Shown here one piece after another: positions 23,424 through 34,130 of a stretch of 64,000 bases of DNA; within the stretch, counting starts at the first letter, position 1; every line of letters starts with the position of its first letter. Source of the DNA: Saccharum officinarum (lineage: Eukaryota; Streptophyta; Magnoliopsida; Poales; Poaceae). Made by a program: the position numbers and the translations under genes. The notes below the pieces were generated by a model. That model was not told where the DNA came from and did not search any database. It saw only the letters and a program-made list of their open reading frames with translations. The stretch covers positions 115,488,680-115,552,679 of the forward strand of contig CM036160.1 in NCBI GenBank assembly GCA_020631735.1. Direction: 5' to 3'.

Positions 23424-23670
23424 CACTAGTACAGAGACGGGCTTTACTTCCGGTGGGGAACCCCCTCTAGTCCCGGTTCCCCACCCGGGAGCAAGCATCC
23501 GGGACTAAAGGGGGGTCCTTTAGTCCCGGGTGAGGAACCGGGACTAAAGGAGGACCTTTAGTCCCGGTGGGTAACACCAACCGGGACTAAATGTGCCTCC
23601 TGACATGCCACGATGGCCAGCACCTTTAGTCCCGGTTGGTAATACGAACCGGGACTAAAGGTTTTTTTTT
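23424..23670 (+). repeat. CACTA-2 left subterminal hairpin array
   Basis: Several copies of ctttagtcccgg and its complement ccgggactaaagg form back-to-back palindromes. They are mirrored by the array at 33800-34075 on the right. Confidence 0.88.
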
Positions 23671-23813
23671 CTTTTCTTTTCATTTTTTTGTTTTCTTTTC
23701 AAAATAGGTTTTCGAAGTCGTATTGTACGCTGCTAATTATACATTTATACGCGCATATAGTATGTTTCGGTTCAAGCACAATGAACGTATTAAATCACAC
23801 AATTCAAGCATAG

Positions 23814-23816
<3 letters not shown>

Positions 23817-23903
<87 letters not shown>
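23817..23903. repeat. (TA)n microsatellite
   Basis: An almost uninterrupted TA dinucleotide run of about 85 bp inside the left end of CACTA-2. Confidence 0.95.
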
Positions 23904-23906
<3 letters not shown>

Positions 23907-24030
23907 TGCATCATATATATATTTACATGCATGCATGCATATGTGTATTTTACATTATATTATTTCATGTGCATATATTACAAAAGATTGCATTATAGTT
24001 GTTGTGACATAACGAGTTTCTTCTCATCCT

Positions 24031-27000
24031 CTAGCTTGGCTTCAATGGCAGTGTTGGGTCGAAGTAGAACTCGCCCTTGGAATCGATGACCTGCTCATTA
24101 AAAAATCCGGCTATAGACTCTTGAATTGCTTTGATTTGGTCTTGTCGTATGACCTTTTCCTCCAACCATCGAGTCTACAGGTTTGAATTAAAGGAAAATA
24201 AATTAATATATGTACATATATATATAAAGACATAGTAACACAATCAATAATAATAATTAAATGAATATATAGTGTATTTTTAACGTACTTTGAGTCTCTC
24301 TGTAGGAGTTGTTTGGGAGACCACCTTGATAAACTTGCAAACATAGTAACCACAGTAGTTGTTCCCCTGTTCCTGCCTTAGACACCACTTTACGAGAAAA
24401 AGATTTGTCATCCAATCTGGTGATCCGGTGAAAGCTATATGTTTAATTAATAAAGATGATGCGATTCAGGGGACTTACTTTCAATGGGATTACATTCAGT
24501 GGCGCTTTGCATTTTTCCATGTGTTGCTTCTCAATAAAGGTTTTCCAAACACTGCCCAATAAAAAATTTGCCACATCATTAGATATAGTTAATCATCATG
24601 TTTGTGTGTATATATAGTTGCTAGAGATCCCGAAATTACCTCTGGATAATATCTATCATATCTTGGTAGTCTTGTTGTGGTTTTCTCATCGAGTCATAGA
24701 TTATCAAGTGACTTTTCACCAGATCGATGTCCATCAATATCCAGTGATTGCTGCATATGTTTATAGGATATAACGCATAACACTCATTAATTAACTAGAA
24801 TCAACATATGAGCCATTAAGGCTATGATCGACATGATTAACACTCACTTGAAGTTATAGGGAAAGAGTATATCCTTCTTGTGGCGTTGGTTCACTAAGAA
24901 GTTCATGAGGTTACTCTCTGACTCAGACTTCCAATTAGTCATTGGAGTAATTGGGTCTTTGAATACTATATGGGGATCAACAAAACCAATTTCATTGCAT
25001 CCTTCCTTTCTGAGCTCTATCATTGTAAATCTGCATATATATAGTACTTGTTAGGATAATTTATATGCATATACACACATATGATGAGTTTAATAATAGA
25101 TCGAAAGAATTATTACTTACAGGCAATAGCAGCTAATGATAACTTTGTCCAGAGAGGTCAGGTGGCATAGTTGATGAAATTCTGCAAAGTCAACATACAT
25201 AACATCATCGCCACGAAACCAATGTTCGTCTCTAATTCTGACACCAACGCAGAAGTCTCCACTGGTAGACGCCTGCATGTACCACTTGTTTAGCAGGTAC
25301 ATTTGCGTCCCCAGATCAGATAAGGCTTGAGGGTTGTATAGACTCTGGCCTAGTACAAATTTTTTCTTCCAAATATCAACCTCCGCCGCACTCTCAATGT
25401 TTCCATCACCAAACATCTGGTAAAGGTCGAGACCAGTCTCATCAAGAAATTCACCAAGGTGATCCAAATCGACATCCGGAGGTATGTTTGCCTGATGCAT
25501 TAATCCTAAATTCGAACCATATTCATTACCAACAACTAGCGGGGGGATTGATTGGTGCGCTTGTTGTCCGAGTTGGGCAACTCCTTTCCCTGCCCGCTTC
25601 TTTTTCTGTGCCGCCTCAATTGACTTGGTGAGAGTGCGGTCATAGTCTGATAACGTTGATTTGGACGGCTTACGAGATTCCCGCTGTTGATGCTGGTAAG
25701 AAGTCACCTTTTTTCTTAAAATATCCGGAGCTACGAAGAAGTACAGTTTCTCTGGGTTTCTCCTTGCTTCTTGATTCATTTTAAGTTTGTCATAGAATCT
25801 AGACATGTCTTTTTTATATGCATCAGTTCCTTCTTCCTTCTCTTCAGATATTATTTTGGGAATAGCCCTTGGTTTCACGGTGGCTTTCTTTGCAGGCGGG
25901 GACTGGTTCTTCGTTTGAGGGGCTGGCCTCTTGCTAGGCTTCTTGGTAGGCGGGGGCGGGGGAGGCGTTGGAGACCTCCTTGGAGGTGTTGGCAGCGGCG
26001 TTGGAGACCTCCTTGGAGGTGGCGGCTGCGGCGTTGGAGACCTCCTTGTAGAGGGTGTGGATGCAGCCTCGTCTTCCAACATAATGTCATCGTACAGAGC
26101 ACTATGATGATCTGACGATTGAACAATTGGATTTAGGTTGGGGGAGGATCTGCTACAAAAAAAGGAATGACATATTATTATGAGCAGATTGTTAATTATT
26201 TAAGCCAATACAAATTAATGATGTAGTGTTTTCATCCGCACGTACCTATGGTGAGGTAGTTCAGGAGGAGGTGGAGCCGACATCCCTGGAATGATGATGT
26301 AGCGCTTGCGCCATAGAATGAATGTCTTCTCCGCTTCTCCTAGAGTCTTCTCACCATCACCTCCAGGAATATCAAGAGGCAAATCACTAAAACCTTTTTC
26401 AGCTTTATCTACCGAGATGGTGGCATATCCTTCTTGGATTATATTCCCATGAATCCTTGGTGTCTTGGTTCGGTCGATAGGATTAACAAGACCGATAGCC
26501 ACCTTGATTGTGGAATTCTCCTTCGGAATGTGTAGCTCACACGTTGTACAAGGTTCAGTGACGTCATCCACAGGGAAGTGCAGTCCTGTGTCCCCTTGAT
26601 TTGGTATCTCCGTGGAAGCGCAGCTGCTTTTCAACTGAACAGATTGGCTAATGTTGATTCCTGGCTCTGATGCCTGCTTGCTTGCACTCACTGCTATTTG
26701 CACTTGCCTTTTGATTTCCTCCTGCATTCTCGCTTCAAGGTTTTTTTCCCGCTCCTGTGCTTCACGCACCGCTTCCTCCAACCTCTGGAGCCGTTGTGCC
26801 TCTTCTTCCTTCTTTCTCTGGCGACTTCTGTAGGAAGGTCTGTCCTGAGGGAATCCATGCTCCCACGAGACACTTCCTTTGCCTCTAGTTCGGCCACCAT
26901 GTTCAATAATCCCGATGGCGTATGTCAGCTCATCCTTATCTCTGTTGGGCCTGAACGCACCACTAGCAGTAGCTCTCTGAGCATAAAACAATCTTTCTGC

Positions 27001-28012
27001 TGCTTCTTGCAGTCTTGCGCCATAAACGCACTTCCCTGTCTCCTGGTCTAGTGTTCCCCCATGAGCGAAAAACCAATTCTTTGCACGTTCTCCCCACTCG
27101 AGTGATTCTGGTCTGATACCCTTGGCAAGAAGGTCTGCTTCCATTTTGTTCCACTTCTTAATGGCAGTCGGGTAGCCACCTGATCCCAAGGTATGGTGGT
27201 ATGTCTTCTGTTGGGCATTACGTTGGTTCTTTATCACTCGACTCACACCCTCTTCCGAAGTCTTGTACTGTACAAACTCATCCCAATAGGGCCTCTGCTT
27301 TGAGATCGGGCCTGGGACAGTAAAATCTGGTGCTATGTTCTTCTTGACATACGTCGTGTATAGGTGTTTCTTCCAAGTCTGAAACTGGGTGGCCATCTTC
27401 TTCATTGCCCAATCCCTAACTCGCTCCTTCAATTCATCACCATCTATTATATCATCATAATCATCTGTTTGGAGCGTGAAATGTACCAAGACATCATTTC
27501 AAATTAACGCCTTGTCACGATCGGAGACAAAACTGATATGAGGAGCATTGGTCTTCTTCTTCCATTCACGGGTACTAATCGGGAGCCGGTCCCGTACAAG
27601 GTAACCACAGTGGTGCACAAATTTCATTTTATTCGGCCCCCCCGGTTCTCCTGTATCCACATTGAACTCCGAGATGATGAAGCGACCCTCCAATGGCTTT
27701 TTGGGACCTCGAACATTTTTACTCTTCGTTGTAGTTGTTGATGTCGATCCAGAGGGCTACAAAACATAAACATTATTTTTAATGTCATGAGCACACATAA
27801 GACATATGATAATATATATATAGCTAATAATAAAAAATATATACTTGGCCAATATGTTGTTGCTCATTTTGTTCAAGAGCTAAGTACTGACTCCCGTCAT
27901 CTACATCCTCTTGCACGTTATTTTTAGCACCATCATCGCCGGCAACTTGAGTGCCAGTGTTGATCAAATTCATCATCAACTCCTCCTCATCCATATTTCT
28001 CGGGTCGGCCAT
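24031..28012 (-). pseudogene. CACTA-2 second gene: large protein with C-terminal Ulp1-like (C48) cysteine protease, one premature stop
   Basis: I propose minus-strand exons 28012-27845, 27756-26246, 26152-25121, 25030-24848, 24750-24640, 24551-24479, 24387-24289 and 24174-24031. All have GT-AG borders and joining phases; the total is 3321 nt, 1107 codons. The N-terminus (MADPRNMDEEEL) is acidic. The middle resembles the plant CACTA/transposase-associated family (KKMATQF..WK, WGERAKNWF), then a Glu/Arg/Gln coiled coil and a Pro-rich RRSPTP repeat. The C-terminus has the protease motifs: His in NHWILMDIDL, Asp in IIYDSM, Gln and Cys in QEQGNNYCGYYVC, in the order His-Asp-Gln-Cys of Ulp1/SENP peptidases. 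A TGA at 27499-27501 is the only internal stop. Target protein unknown. Confidence 0.86.
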
Positions 28013-28483
28013 CTAGCTTCAAAAAACAAAACCAATATATAGTACGTCAACCATGTAGTCATTCATCATATGAGAAAAGTCTATGTTAATAATATAAGTA
28101 TAAGTCATTATGAAATGTAAGTATATGTGTCTTATTGCTCATATAGCCATTACTATTTCCGAAATGATAAGAATTTATTTTCTTCTTCTACAGGCGATCT
28201 CTGATGCTATGATATAAAGTTTGAAGATAGTCTTCCCGGAAAAAAATATGTAATGCTCATATTACTTTAGCAACATTAATATATTATATCTGTATATTCA
28301 AAGTTCACAAATGAAGAAACATGTGATATTTTTAATAAACTAAAAAACGCTTAGTTTACAAACTGGGTATCAAAATTGAGTTTCTATTTGACCATTATAT
28401 ATCCTACAACAAATCCTTCAAAAAAAACCCTACATGAATATATTTGGATAAAATTTCGTTAACAAACATTGATCTATGTCCTC

Positions 28484-28640
28484 GGTGGAGGGCCTCGGGC
28501 GCGGAGGAGGGCGCGGTGGAGGGCCTCGGGCGCGGAGGAGGGCGAGGGCGCGGTGGAGGGCCTCAGGCGCGGAGGAGGGCGCGGTGGAGAGCCACGGGCG
28601 CGGAGGAGGGGCACGGGCGCGCGCGGTGGAGGCCGCACGA
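28484..28640 (-). repeat. GC-rich tandem repeat in the leader of the CACTA-2 protease gene
   Basis: About four units of 30-40 bp, each starting gtggaggg and containing gcgcggaggaggg, lie between the presumed TATA box (28758-28764) and the first ATG at 28012. They produce long open frames by composition only. The rest of the leader (28013-28483) is AT-rich. Confidence 0.75.
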
Positions 28641-28757
28641 GGAAGAAGACGGCGGCGTCGGTGTCACGGAAGACGAACGGACGCGGTGCGAGGAGAAGAG
28701 GGCGGCGGTGTTCGACGAGGAAGAAGACGAGCGGATCGATCTGCCAGGCGCCGGAGG

Positions 28758-28764
28758 TTATATA
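28758..28764 (-). promoter_or_regulatory. Probable TATA box of the CACTA-2 protease gene
   Basis: TATATAA on the minus strand between an internal hairpin array and a GC-rich leader. The same order (hairpins, TATA, pyrimidine-rich leader, genes) occurs at the right end near 33784. Confidence 0.55.
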
Positions 28765-28771
28765 GCAGAGG

Positions 28772-28985
28772 AGAATTACTCCCGGTTCCAGCCACCAACC
28801 GGGAGTAAAGGTATACCTTTACTCCCGGTGCGTGTTACCAACCGGGAGTAAAGGTATACCTTTACTCCCGGTTGGTAACACGCACCGGGAGTAAAGGCTT
28901 TTTTTGGCGGGCCACGAAACTGCAGCCCACCTTTACTCCCGGGTGGGCTTCCCACCCGGGAGTAAAGGTGGCCTGCAGTTTCGTT
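28772..28985. repeat. Internal hairpin array resembling the subterminal repeats
   Basis: Repeated tttactcccggt / accgggagtaaa palindromes, including tttactcccgggtgggc facing cccacccgggagtaaa, lie in the middle of CACTA-2 between its second and third genes. They match the subterminal arrays except for ACTCCCGG in place of AGTCCCGG in most units. Confidence 0.88.
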
Positions 28986-29415
28986 TCCCGCCTGTTTTAA
29001 GGAATAGTCTTGTTAAATACAATAGAAATGCAATAGTTTTTATTAAATACATAGTAAATTAAATAAAAGGCATAAAATTATTTTGTTAAAAATATGAATT
29101 TTATTTTTGTTTATTGCACATAGGAAAAATCGATAACCTAACTTTTTTTATTTTTTGTTAGAATTATGAAACATAATGTAACTAATATTTATTATTTCGT
29201 TAATGCAAAATGTATTGTTTAATTAAAATTATTAAAATTATTGGTTTTGGACAGGAAATTTGTTTTCACATCATTTTAACGTTAATATTTTAATATTTCA
29301 TCACTCAGTAACCAAATCAAACATTGATTTAATTTGAAACATGACATAATAAACATCTGAATTCACAATTATTACATAATATCTCAAACACACACTATAT
29401 TAAATCACTATATCA
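28986..29415. other. AT-rich spacer downstream of the CACTA-2 TNP2 gene
   Basis: It has no ORF. It probably contains the 3' untranslated region of the transposase gene and the upstream region of the internal promoter. Confidence 0.5.
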
Positions 29416-32400
29416 TCAAGTGGGCACAGCAGTGAACTTCTTCTTTACGTATGTCCCTTGGTTATGATCGCTTCGTAACCATGGAGTGTCCTCATCATTT
29501 ACCAAGATGCTAGGGTCTTTGTTCACTTTGAAGGGCGGAATTCGGTCATCCTTTTCATATTCTTCTGACATGTCCGACTTGTCCTCAATTCCCATGATGA
29601 CTCTTTTCCCTGAAAGAACTATGTGGCGCTTTGACTCTTTGGTTGAGTCATTATCGTTTTTCCCTCTTTTTGGTTTGGTAGACATATCATTGACATAGAA
29701 CACCTGATTCACATCCTTGGCAAGGACGAATGGTTCGTCTTTGTACCCAATATTACTAAGGTCTACTGTTGTCATTCCATACTCGTTGTCTACTGTTACC
29801 CCGCCTCCGGTCACCTTGACCCATTGGCACTTGAACAATCGGATCTTCAAAGTAGGTGCATATTCTAGTTCCCATATTTCATCTATGCGTCCATAATATG
29901 TCTGCTTATTCCCATTCGGGTCTGTGGCATCTATGCGGACACCACTGTTTTGGTTGGTACTCCTTTTATCTTGGGCTACTGTGTAGAATATGTTCCCATT
30001 TATCTCGTACCCTTTGTATGTGACGATATGCCATGATGGTTGCATAGCCAATAAATACAGTTGCTCATGGATGCTCTCATCACCTTGACATTTTTTTCGC
30101 AACCAACCGCCGAAAGTTTCCATGTGCTTATGCGTAATCCAAGCTTCAGTCTTCCCTGGAAACTCGGATCGTAAGAGATCCTTGTGTGTCTCAATATACG
30201 GATCTACCAAAGAGGAGTTCTGTAGAACTGTGTAGTGCGCTTTATTGAAATAATCATCATCCGTACCAATATATGTTTTCCTCCCTAGTGTCCCCTTTCC
30301 GCTTAGTCTCCCCTCATGTCTCGATTCAGGAACACCAATCGAGTCAAGGTCGGGAATAAAGTCAACACAGAACTCAATGACCTCTTCTGTTCCATAGCCC
30401 TTGGCGATGCTTCCTTCTGGGCGAGCACGGTTGTGAACATATTTCTTCAGGACTCCCATGAATCTCTCTAAGGGGAACATGTTGTGTAGGAACACAGGAC
30501 CGAGAGTGAAAATCTCCTTGACTAGGTGAACTAGGAGGTGTGTCATAATATCAAAGAAGGAAGGAGGGAACACTAACTCAAAGCTGACGAGACATTGAAC
30601 CACATCATTCTGTAGTTTAGCTAGATCAGTTGGATCAATTGCCTTCTGAGAAATTGCATTGAGGAATGCACATAGCTTTACGGTGGCTAGACGTACATTT
30701 GGAGGTAGAATTCCTCTTAATGCAACTGGAAGTAATTGCGTCATGAGAACGTGACAGTCATGGGACTTTAAGTTACAGAATTTCTTCTCTGGCACATTTA
30801 TAATACCCTTTATATTCGAGGAGAATCCAGATGGTACCTTGATGTTGTTTAAGTATTCAAACATGATTTCCTTCTCCTCTTTGCTTAAAGTGTAGCTAGC
30901 AGGACGTAAGTAATGGCGTCCATCATCTGTCTTCTCTGGATGCAGGTTGTCTCTTTCTCTCAAACAACGTAGGTCCTGTCATGCTTCAAATGTGTCCTTA
31001 GGCTTTCCATACACACCCATAAAGCCTAGCAGGTTCACACAAAGATTCTTCGTTAGGTGCATCACGTCGATCGAGCTACGGACCTCCAGGACTTGCCAAT
31101 AGGGTAGGTCCCAAAATATGGACTTTTTCTTCCACATGGGTGCGTGACCGTTAGCGTCTTTCGGAATAGGTTGGCTTCCATGTCCTTTTCCAATGACGAC
31201 TTTCACATCATTGACCATATCGAGTACATCCTCACCGGTTCGGTTGCGAGGCTTGGTCAGGTGGTCTGCTTTCCCTTTAAAATGCTTACCTTTCTTTCTT
31301 ACGGGGTGATTTGCAGGAAGAAATCGACGATGGCCAAGGTACACGACCTTTCGACATTTTTTCAAGAATACACCTCTAATATCACCGAAGCAGTGTGTGC
31401 ATGCATTATATCCCTTGTTTGACTGTCCTGAAAGATTACTTAGAGCAGGCCAATCATTGATTGTTACGAACAACAATGCTCGCAGATCAAAGTGTTCCTG
31501 TTTGTACTCATCCCACACACGTACACCTTCTTTATTCCACAAAATGAGAAGTTCATCAATAAGTGGTCTCAGGTACACATCGATGTCATTGCCAGGTTGC
31601 TTCGGGCCTTGGATGAGCACAGGCATCATAATGAACTTCCGCTTTATGCATAACCAAGGAGGAATGTTGTAGATACTTAGAGTAACAGGCCAAGTGCTAT
31701 GACTACTGTTCTGCTCTCCAAAAGGATTGATACCATCTGTACTTAAAGCAAACCTTAAGTTTCTTGCGTCATTTGCAAACTCCGGGAATTCTCTGTCGAT
31801 TGCTCTCCACTGGGACCCATCAGCAGGGTGTCTCAACATATTGTCTACCTTACGGTCTTCTTTGTGCCATCGTAACAATTTTGCATGTTCTTTGTTTCTG
31901 AACAGACGTTTCAAGCGTGGTATTATAGGAGCATACCACATAACCTTGGCAGGGATTTTCTTACGTGGACGTTCGCCCTCAACATCACCAGAGTCATCTC
32001 GCCTGATCTTATACCGCGACGCATGGCATACCGGGCATGCATCTAATTTCTCGTACTCTTTGCCATGGTATAGGATGCAGTCATTAGGACATGCATGTAT
32101 CTTCTCTATTTCTAGCCCCATAGGACAGATAACTTGTTTTGCTTCGTAGGTAGTGGCGGGCAATTCATTGTACTTCGGAAGCATCTTCTTTTGGATTTTT
32201 AGTAACTCTCCAAATCCCTTGTCAGATACACCATTCTTTGCCTTCCATTGCAGCAATTCTAGTGTGGTTCCCAACTTTTTCTGCCCTGCATCACAAGTTG
32301 GGTACAACAATTTCTTGTGATCTTCTAGCATCCGCTCGAACTTGATCTTCTCCTTTTCACTTTCACATTCTCTTTGTGCATCACGAATGACCTGACAAAG

Positions 32401-32772
32401 ATCATCAGCCGGCTCATCTTCTACGGCTACCTCTTCTTCAGCTTCTCCCATTGCAGTATCATTGAGGCACGCACCATCAGGAATAATATCATTGTCGTCC
32501 CATTTTTCTTCTTCATCTTCTTCCATTACAACACCGGTTTCTCCGTGCTTTGTCCAACAAATATAGTTTGGCATGAAACCCGACTTGAACAAGTGTGAAT
32601 GAAGAGTCCTTGAGCAAGGATATTCCACTGTATTCTTACATATGGCACATGGGCAGCACATGAAACCGTCGCGTTTGTTTGTCTCGGCCGCACGTAATAA
32701 AGAATGCACGCCGTCAATGAACTCTTGTGAGCGGCGATCAGCATTATACATCCAATGACGGCTCATCTGCAT
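29416..32772 (-). pseudogene. CACTA-2 TNP2-type transposase, intronless, one premature stop
   Basis: The reading frame runs from ATG at 32772 (or 32766, MSRHWMY, the usual TNP2 start) to 29416, 1119 codons, without introns. It has an N-terminal CCPCAICKN zinc-binding motif with HL, then the TNP2 core: HACPNDCILYHG, CPVCHASRYK, STDGINPF, GHRRFLPANHP, DLPYWQVLEVR and IDVMHLTKN. The C-terminal half includes HDCHVLMTQLLP, FPPSFFDIMTHL, a HNRARPEGSIAKGY motif and RLFKCQW. A single in-frame TGA at 30981-30979 splits it into two open parts; CGA (Arg) to TGA is the simplest explanation. The enzyme would cut the CACTA ends. Confidence 0.92.
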
Positions 32773-32854
32773 TACATGACATAAATATCATATTAAAACC
32801 TAGATCATAATTAATTATTTATACAACATGCGTGCCACCACAAAAGATACAAAT

Positions 32855-33390
32855 TTATGAAAGCATCGCTACAATGTAGACAATCTCAACTACCACTAAA
32901 AGAACTAAAGCTAAAATACATTTCAGGAGCACAAGGATTTCGCGACCAATCTCAACTAAAACAGACAGATCCCCTGATTGTGCAACATCTTTGGGCTTCT
33001 TCGGCTGGATCACTGCCTCATTAGCCGCCGTATCTGCCTGTTGTGCAAGATATTTTTGCACGAGTTCAACATACTCTTCCTCCCAGTAGAAGCCTGAACA
33101 TCGTCCACTGCCATCCCACTGAAATTAAAACAAAAAATTAGAACTTTAATCACAACCATCATGAAAATAGGTATAAACTAACCATAATCATTAAATACGA
33201 TAAAATAACTCACATTGCGATCCGGACACTTGTAGAAGATACGATCCTTGTTGGGACCCTCCTTCTTCACTCGGTACTCCATCACAATCTTCGTCTCATC
33301 ATGACACTTGCCACATGGAATGAGAGGAAGGCCCGGCCTAAGTCGCTTTGAAAACCCATGAGAGGCCGAGGACCCGGAAGCAGTTGCCAT
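32855..33390 (-). CDS. CACTA-2 first gene: small GRF-type zinc-finger protein with C-terminal membrane segment
   Basis: Two minus-strand exons, 33390-33214 and 33118-32855, with GT-AG borders and joining phase 0, give 146 residues without any stop. Residues about 20-75 read IPCGKCHDETKIVMEYRV, then RIFYKCP, DGSGRCSGFYWEEE and a following Y, the CX2C...C...C and G-R-F-like pattern of zf-GRF domains, which bind single-stranded nucleic acid in other proteins. The last 25 residues (LLKCILALVLLVVVEIVYIV) are hydrophobic and look like a tail-anchor membrane helix. It is the promoter-proximal gene of the element and the only one of the three without a premature stop. Role in transposition unknown. 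Confidence 0.78.
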
Positions 33391-33783
33391 CTACTCTCTA
33401 TACTCATTTTTTAATACACTATAAATTTCTTCTTTTATAAACAAATAAAATTAACAAACTATAAAATTATCTACATCTCTAAACAATGATATTTTTAACC
33501 TTCTTTCATGTAAATATGCAAGCTTAAAGTGATTTTGAGCTCAAATTGCTTACAAATGAAAAAAAAACCACAATAAAGAACCATAAATATATATAGTGAA
33601 TAAAATGGCATAAGAAAATGGTAAAAAATGAGAGTATGAGATTGGTAACCTTTACAACTGAAGAATCGACGGAGGAATCGAAGAATGGATGGAGGAACAA
33701 TGGAGGGAGGGAGGAAGCAAGAACACCAGTGAGCTTCAAAATGTGCTGAGCTCGGGCTCGGGGAGGAAGGAGGAGACGGCCGA
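33391..33783 (-). promoter_or_regulatory. Leader of the CACTA-2 right-end transcript
   Basis: Sequence between the TATA box and the first ATG: pyrimidine-rich on the minus strand (cctccctccctccattg), then AT-rich. No separate gene is supported. Confidence 0.45.
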
Positions 33784-33791
33784 TTTATAAA
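33784..33791 (-). promoter_or_regulatory. Probable TATA box of CACTA-2 right promoter
   Basis: TTTATAAA, palindromic, about 330 bp inside the right end and directly beside the subterminal hairpins, placed to drive the minus-strand genes. Confidence 0.5.
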
Positions 33792-34121
33792 GGGAGAACA
33801 TTTAGTCCCGGTTGATAGATCCAACCGGGACTAAAGGTAACTTTCCAACCCCGGGCGCAGCCACGGCCCGGGAGTAGACCTTTACTCCCGGTTGGAGCCA
33901 CCAACCGGGAGTAAAAGTATACCTTTAGTCCCGGTTGGTGGCTCCAACCGGGACTAAAGGTCCCTGCCACCTCTGTCTGGCGCAGTAGCCGTTGGGCAGG
34001 GACCTTTAGTCCCGGTTGGAGCCACCAACCGGGACTAAAGGTATTTCTAGTCCCGGGGGCAAAAAATTCCGGGACTAGAGCCCATTTTAGCCGAGGATCA
34101 AAGGTATGTTCTCTACTAGTG
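33792..34121 (-). repeat. CACTA-2 right subterminal hairpin array and terminus
   Basis: Multiple palindromes pairing ttagtcccggttgg with ccaaccgggactaaa, some with ACTCCCGG variants, then the terminal CACTAGTAGAGAACATACC on the minus strand. Confidence 0.9.
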
Positions 34122-34130
34122 GGTATAGTG

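Larger units (their letters stand above)
23424..34121. mobile_element. CACTA-2: CACTA (En/Spm) transposon, 10.7 kb, inserted in the end of CACTA-1
   Basis: Ends are CACTAGTACAGAGA (left) and CACTAGTAGAGAAC (right, minus strand), flanked by the 3-bp duplication GGT at 23421-23423 and 34122-34124. Both subterminal regions contain palindromes of the ttagtcccgg/ccgggactaaa type typical of grass CACTA elements. It encodes three genes, all on the minus strand: a GRF zinc-finger membrane protein (33390-32855), a TNP2 transposase (32772-29416) and a protein with a C-terminal Ulp1-type protease (28012-24031). Length is 10698 bp. Confidence 0.94.
15495..34130. mobile_element. CACTA-1: CACTA (En/Spm) transposon, 7.9 kb, split by CACTA-2
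   Basis: The left end is CACTACACCACAGCCC. The right end, read on the other strand across the CACTA-2 insertion, is CACTATACCACAGCCC, 15 of 16 identical. A 3-bp duplication AAC flanks it (15492-15494, 34131-34133). Joining the flanks restores the zinc-finger reading frame across LTLPN/LKSG. The element itself is 15495-23423 plus 34125-34130, about 7935 bp. It carries a ten-exon TNP2 transposase gene and subterminal repeats built on gtcgtta and acgtcgg. Confidence 0.94.

Noticed and set aside
23720..23998. Ile-Tyr repeat protein
   Set aside because: Simply the (TA)n microsatellite read in frame.
28444..28851. Arg/Gly-rich protein on the plus strand
   Set aside because: It is a translation of a GC-rich tandem repeat and of hairpin repeats upstream of a minus-strand gene.
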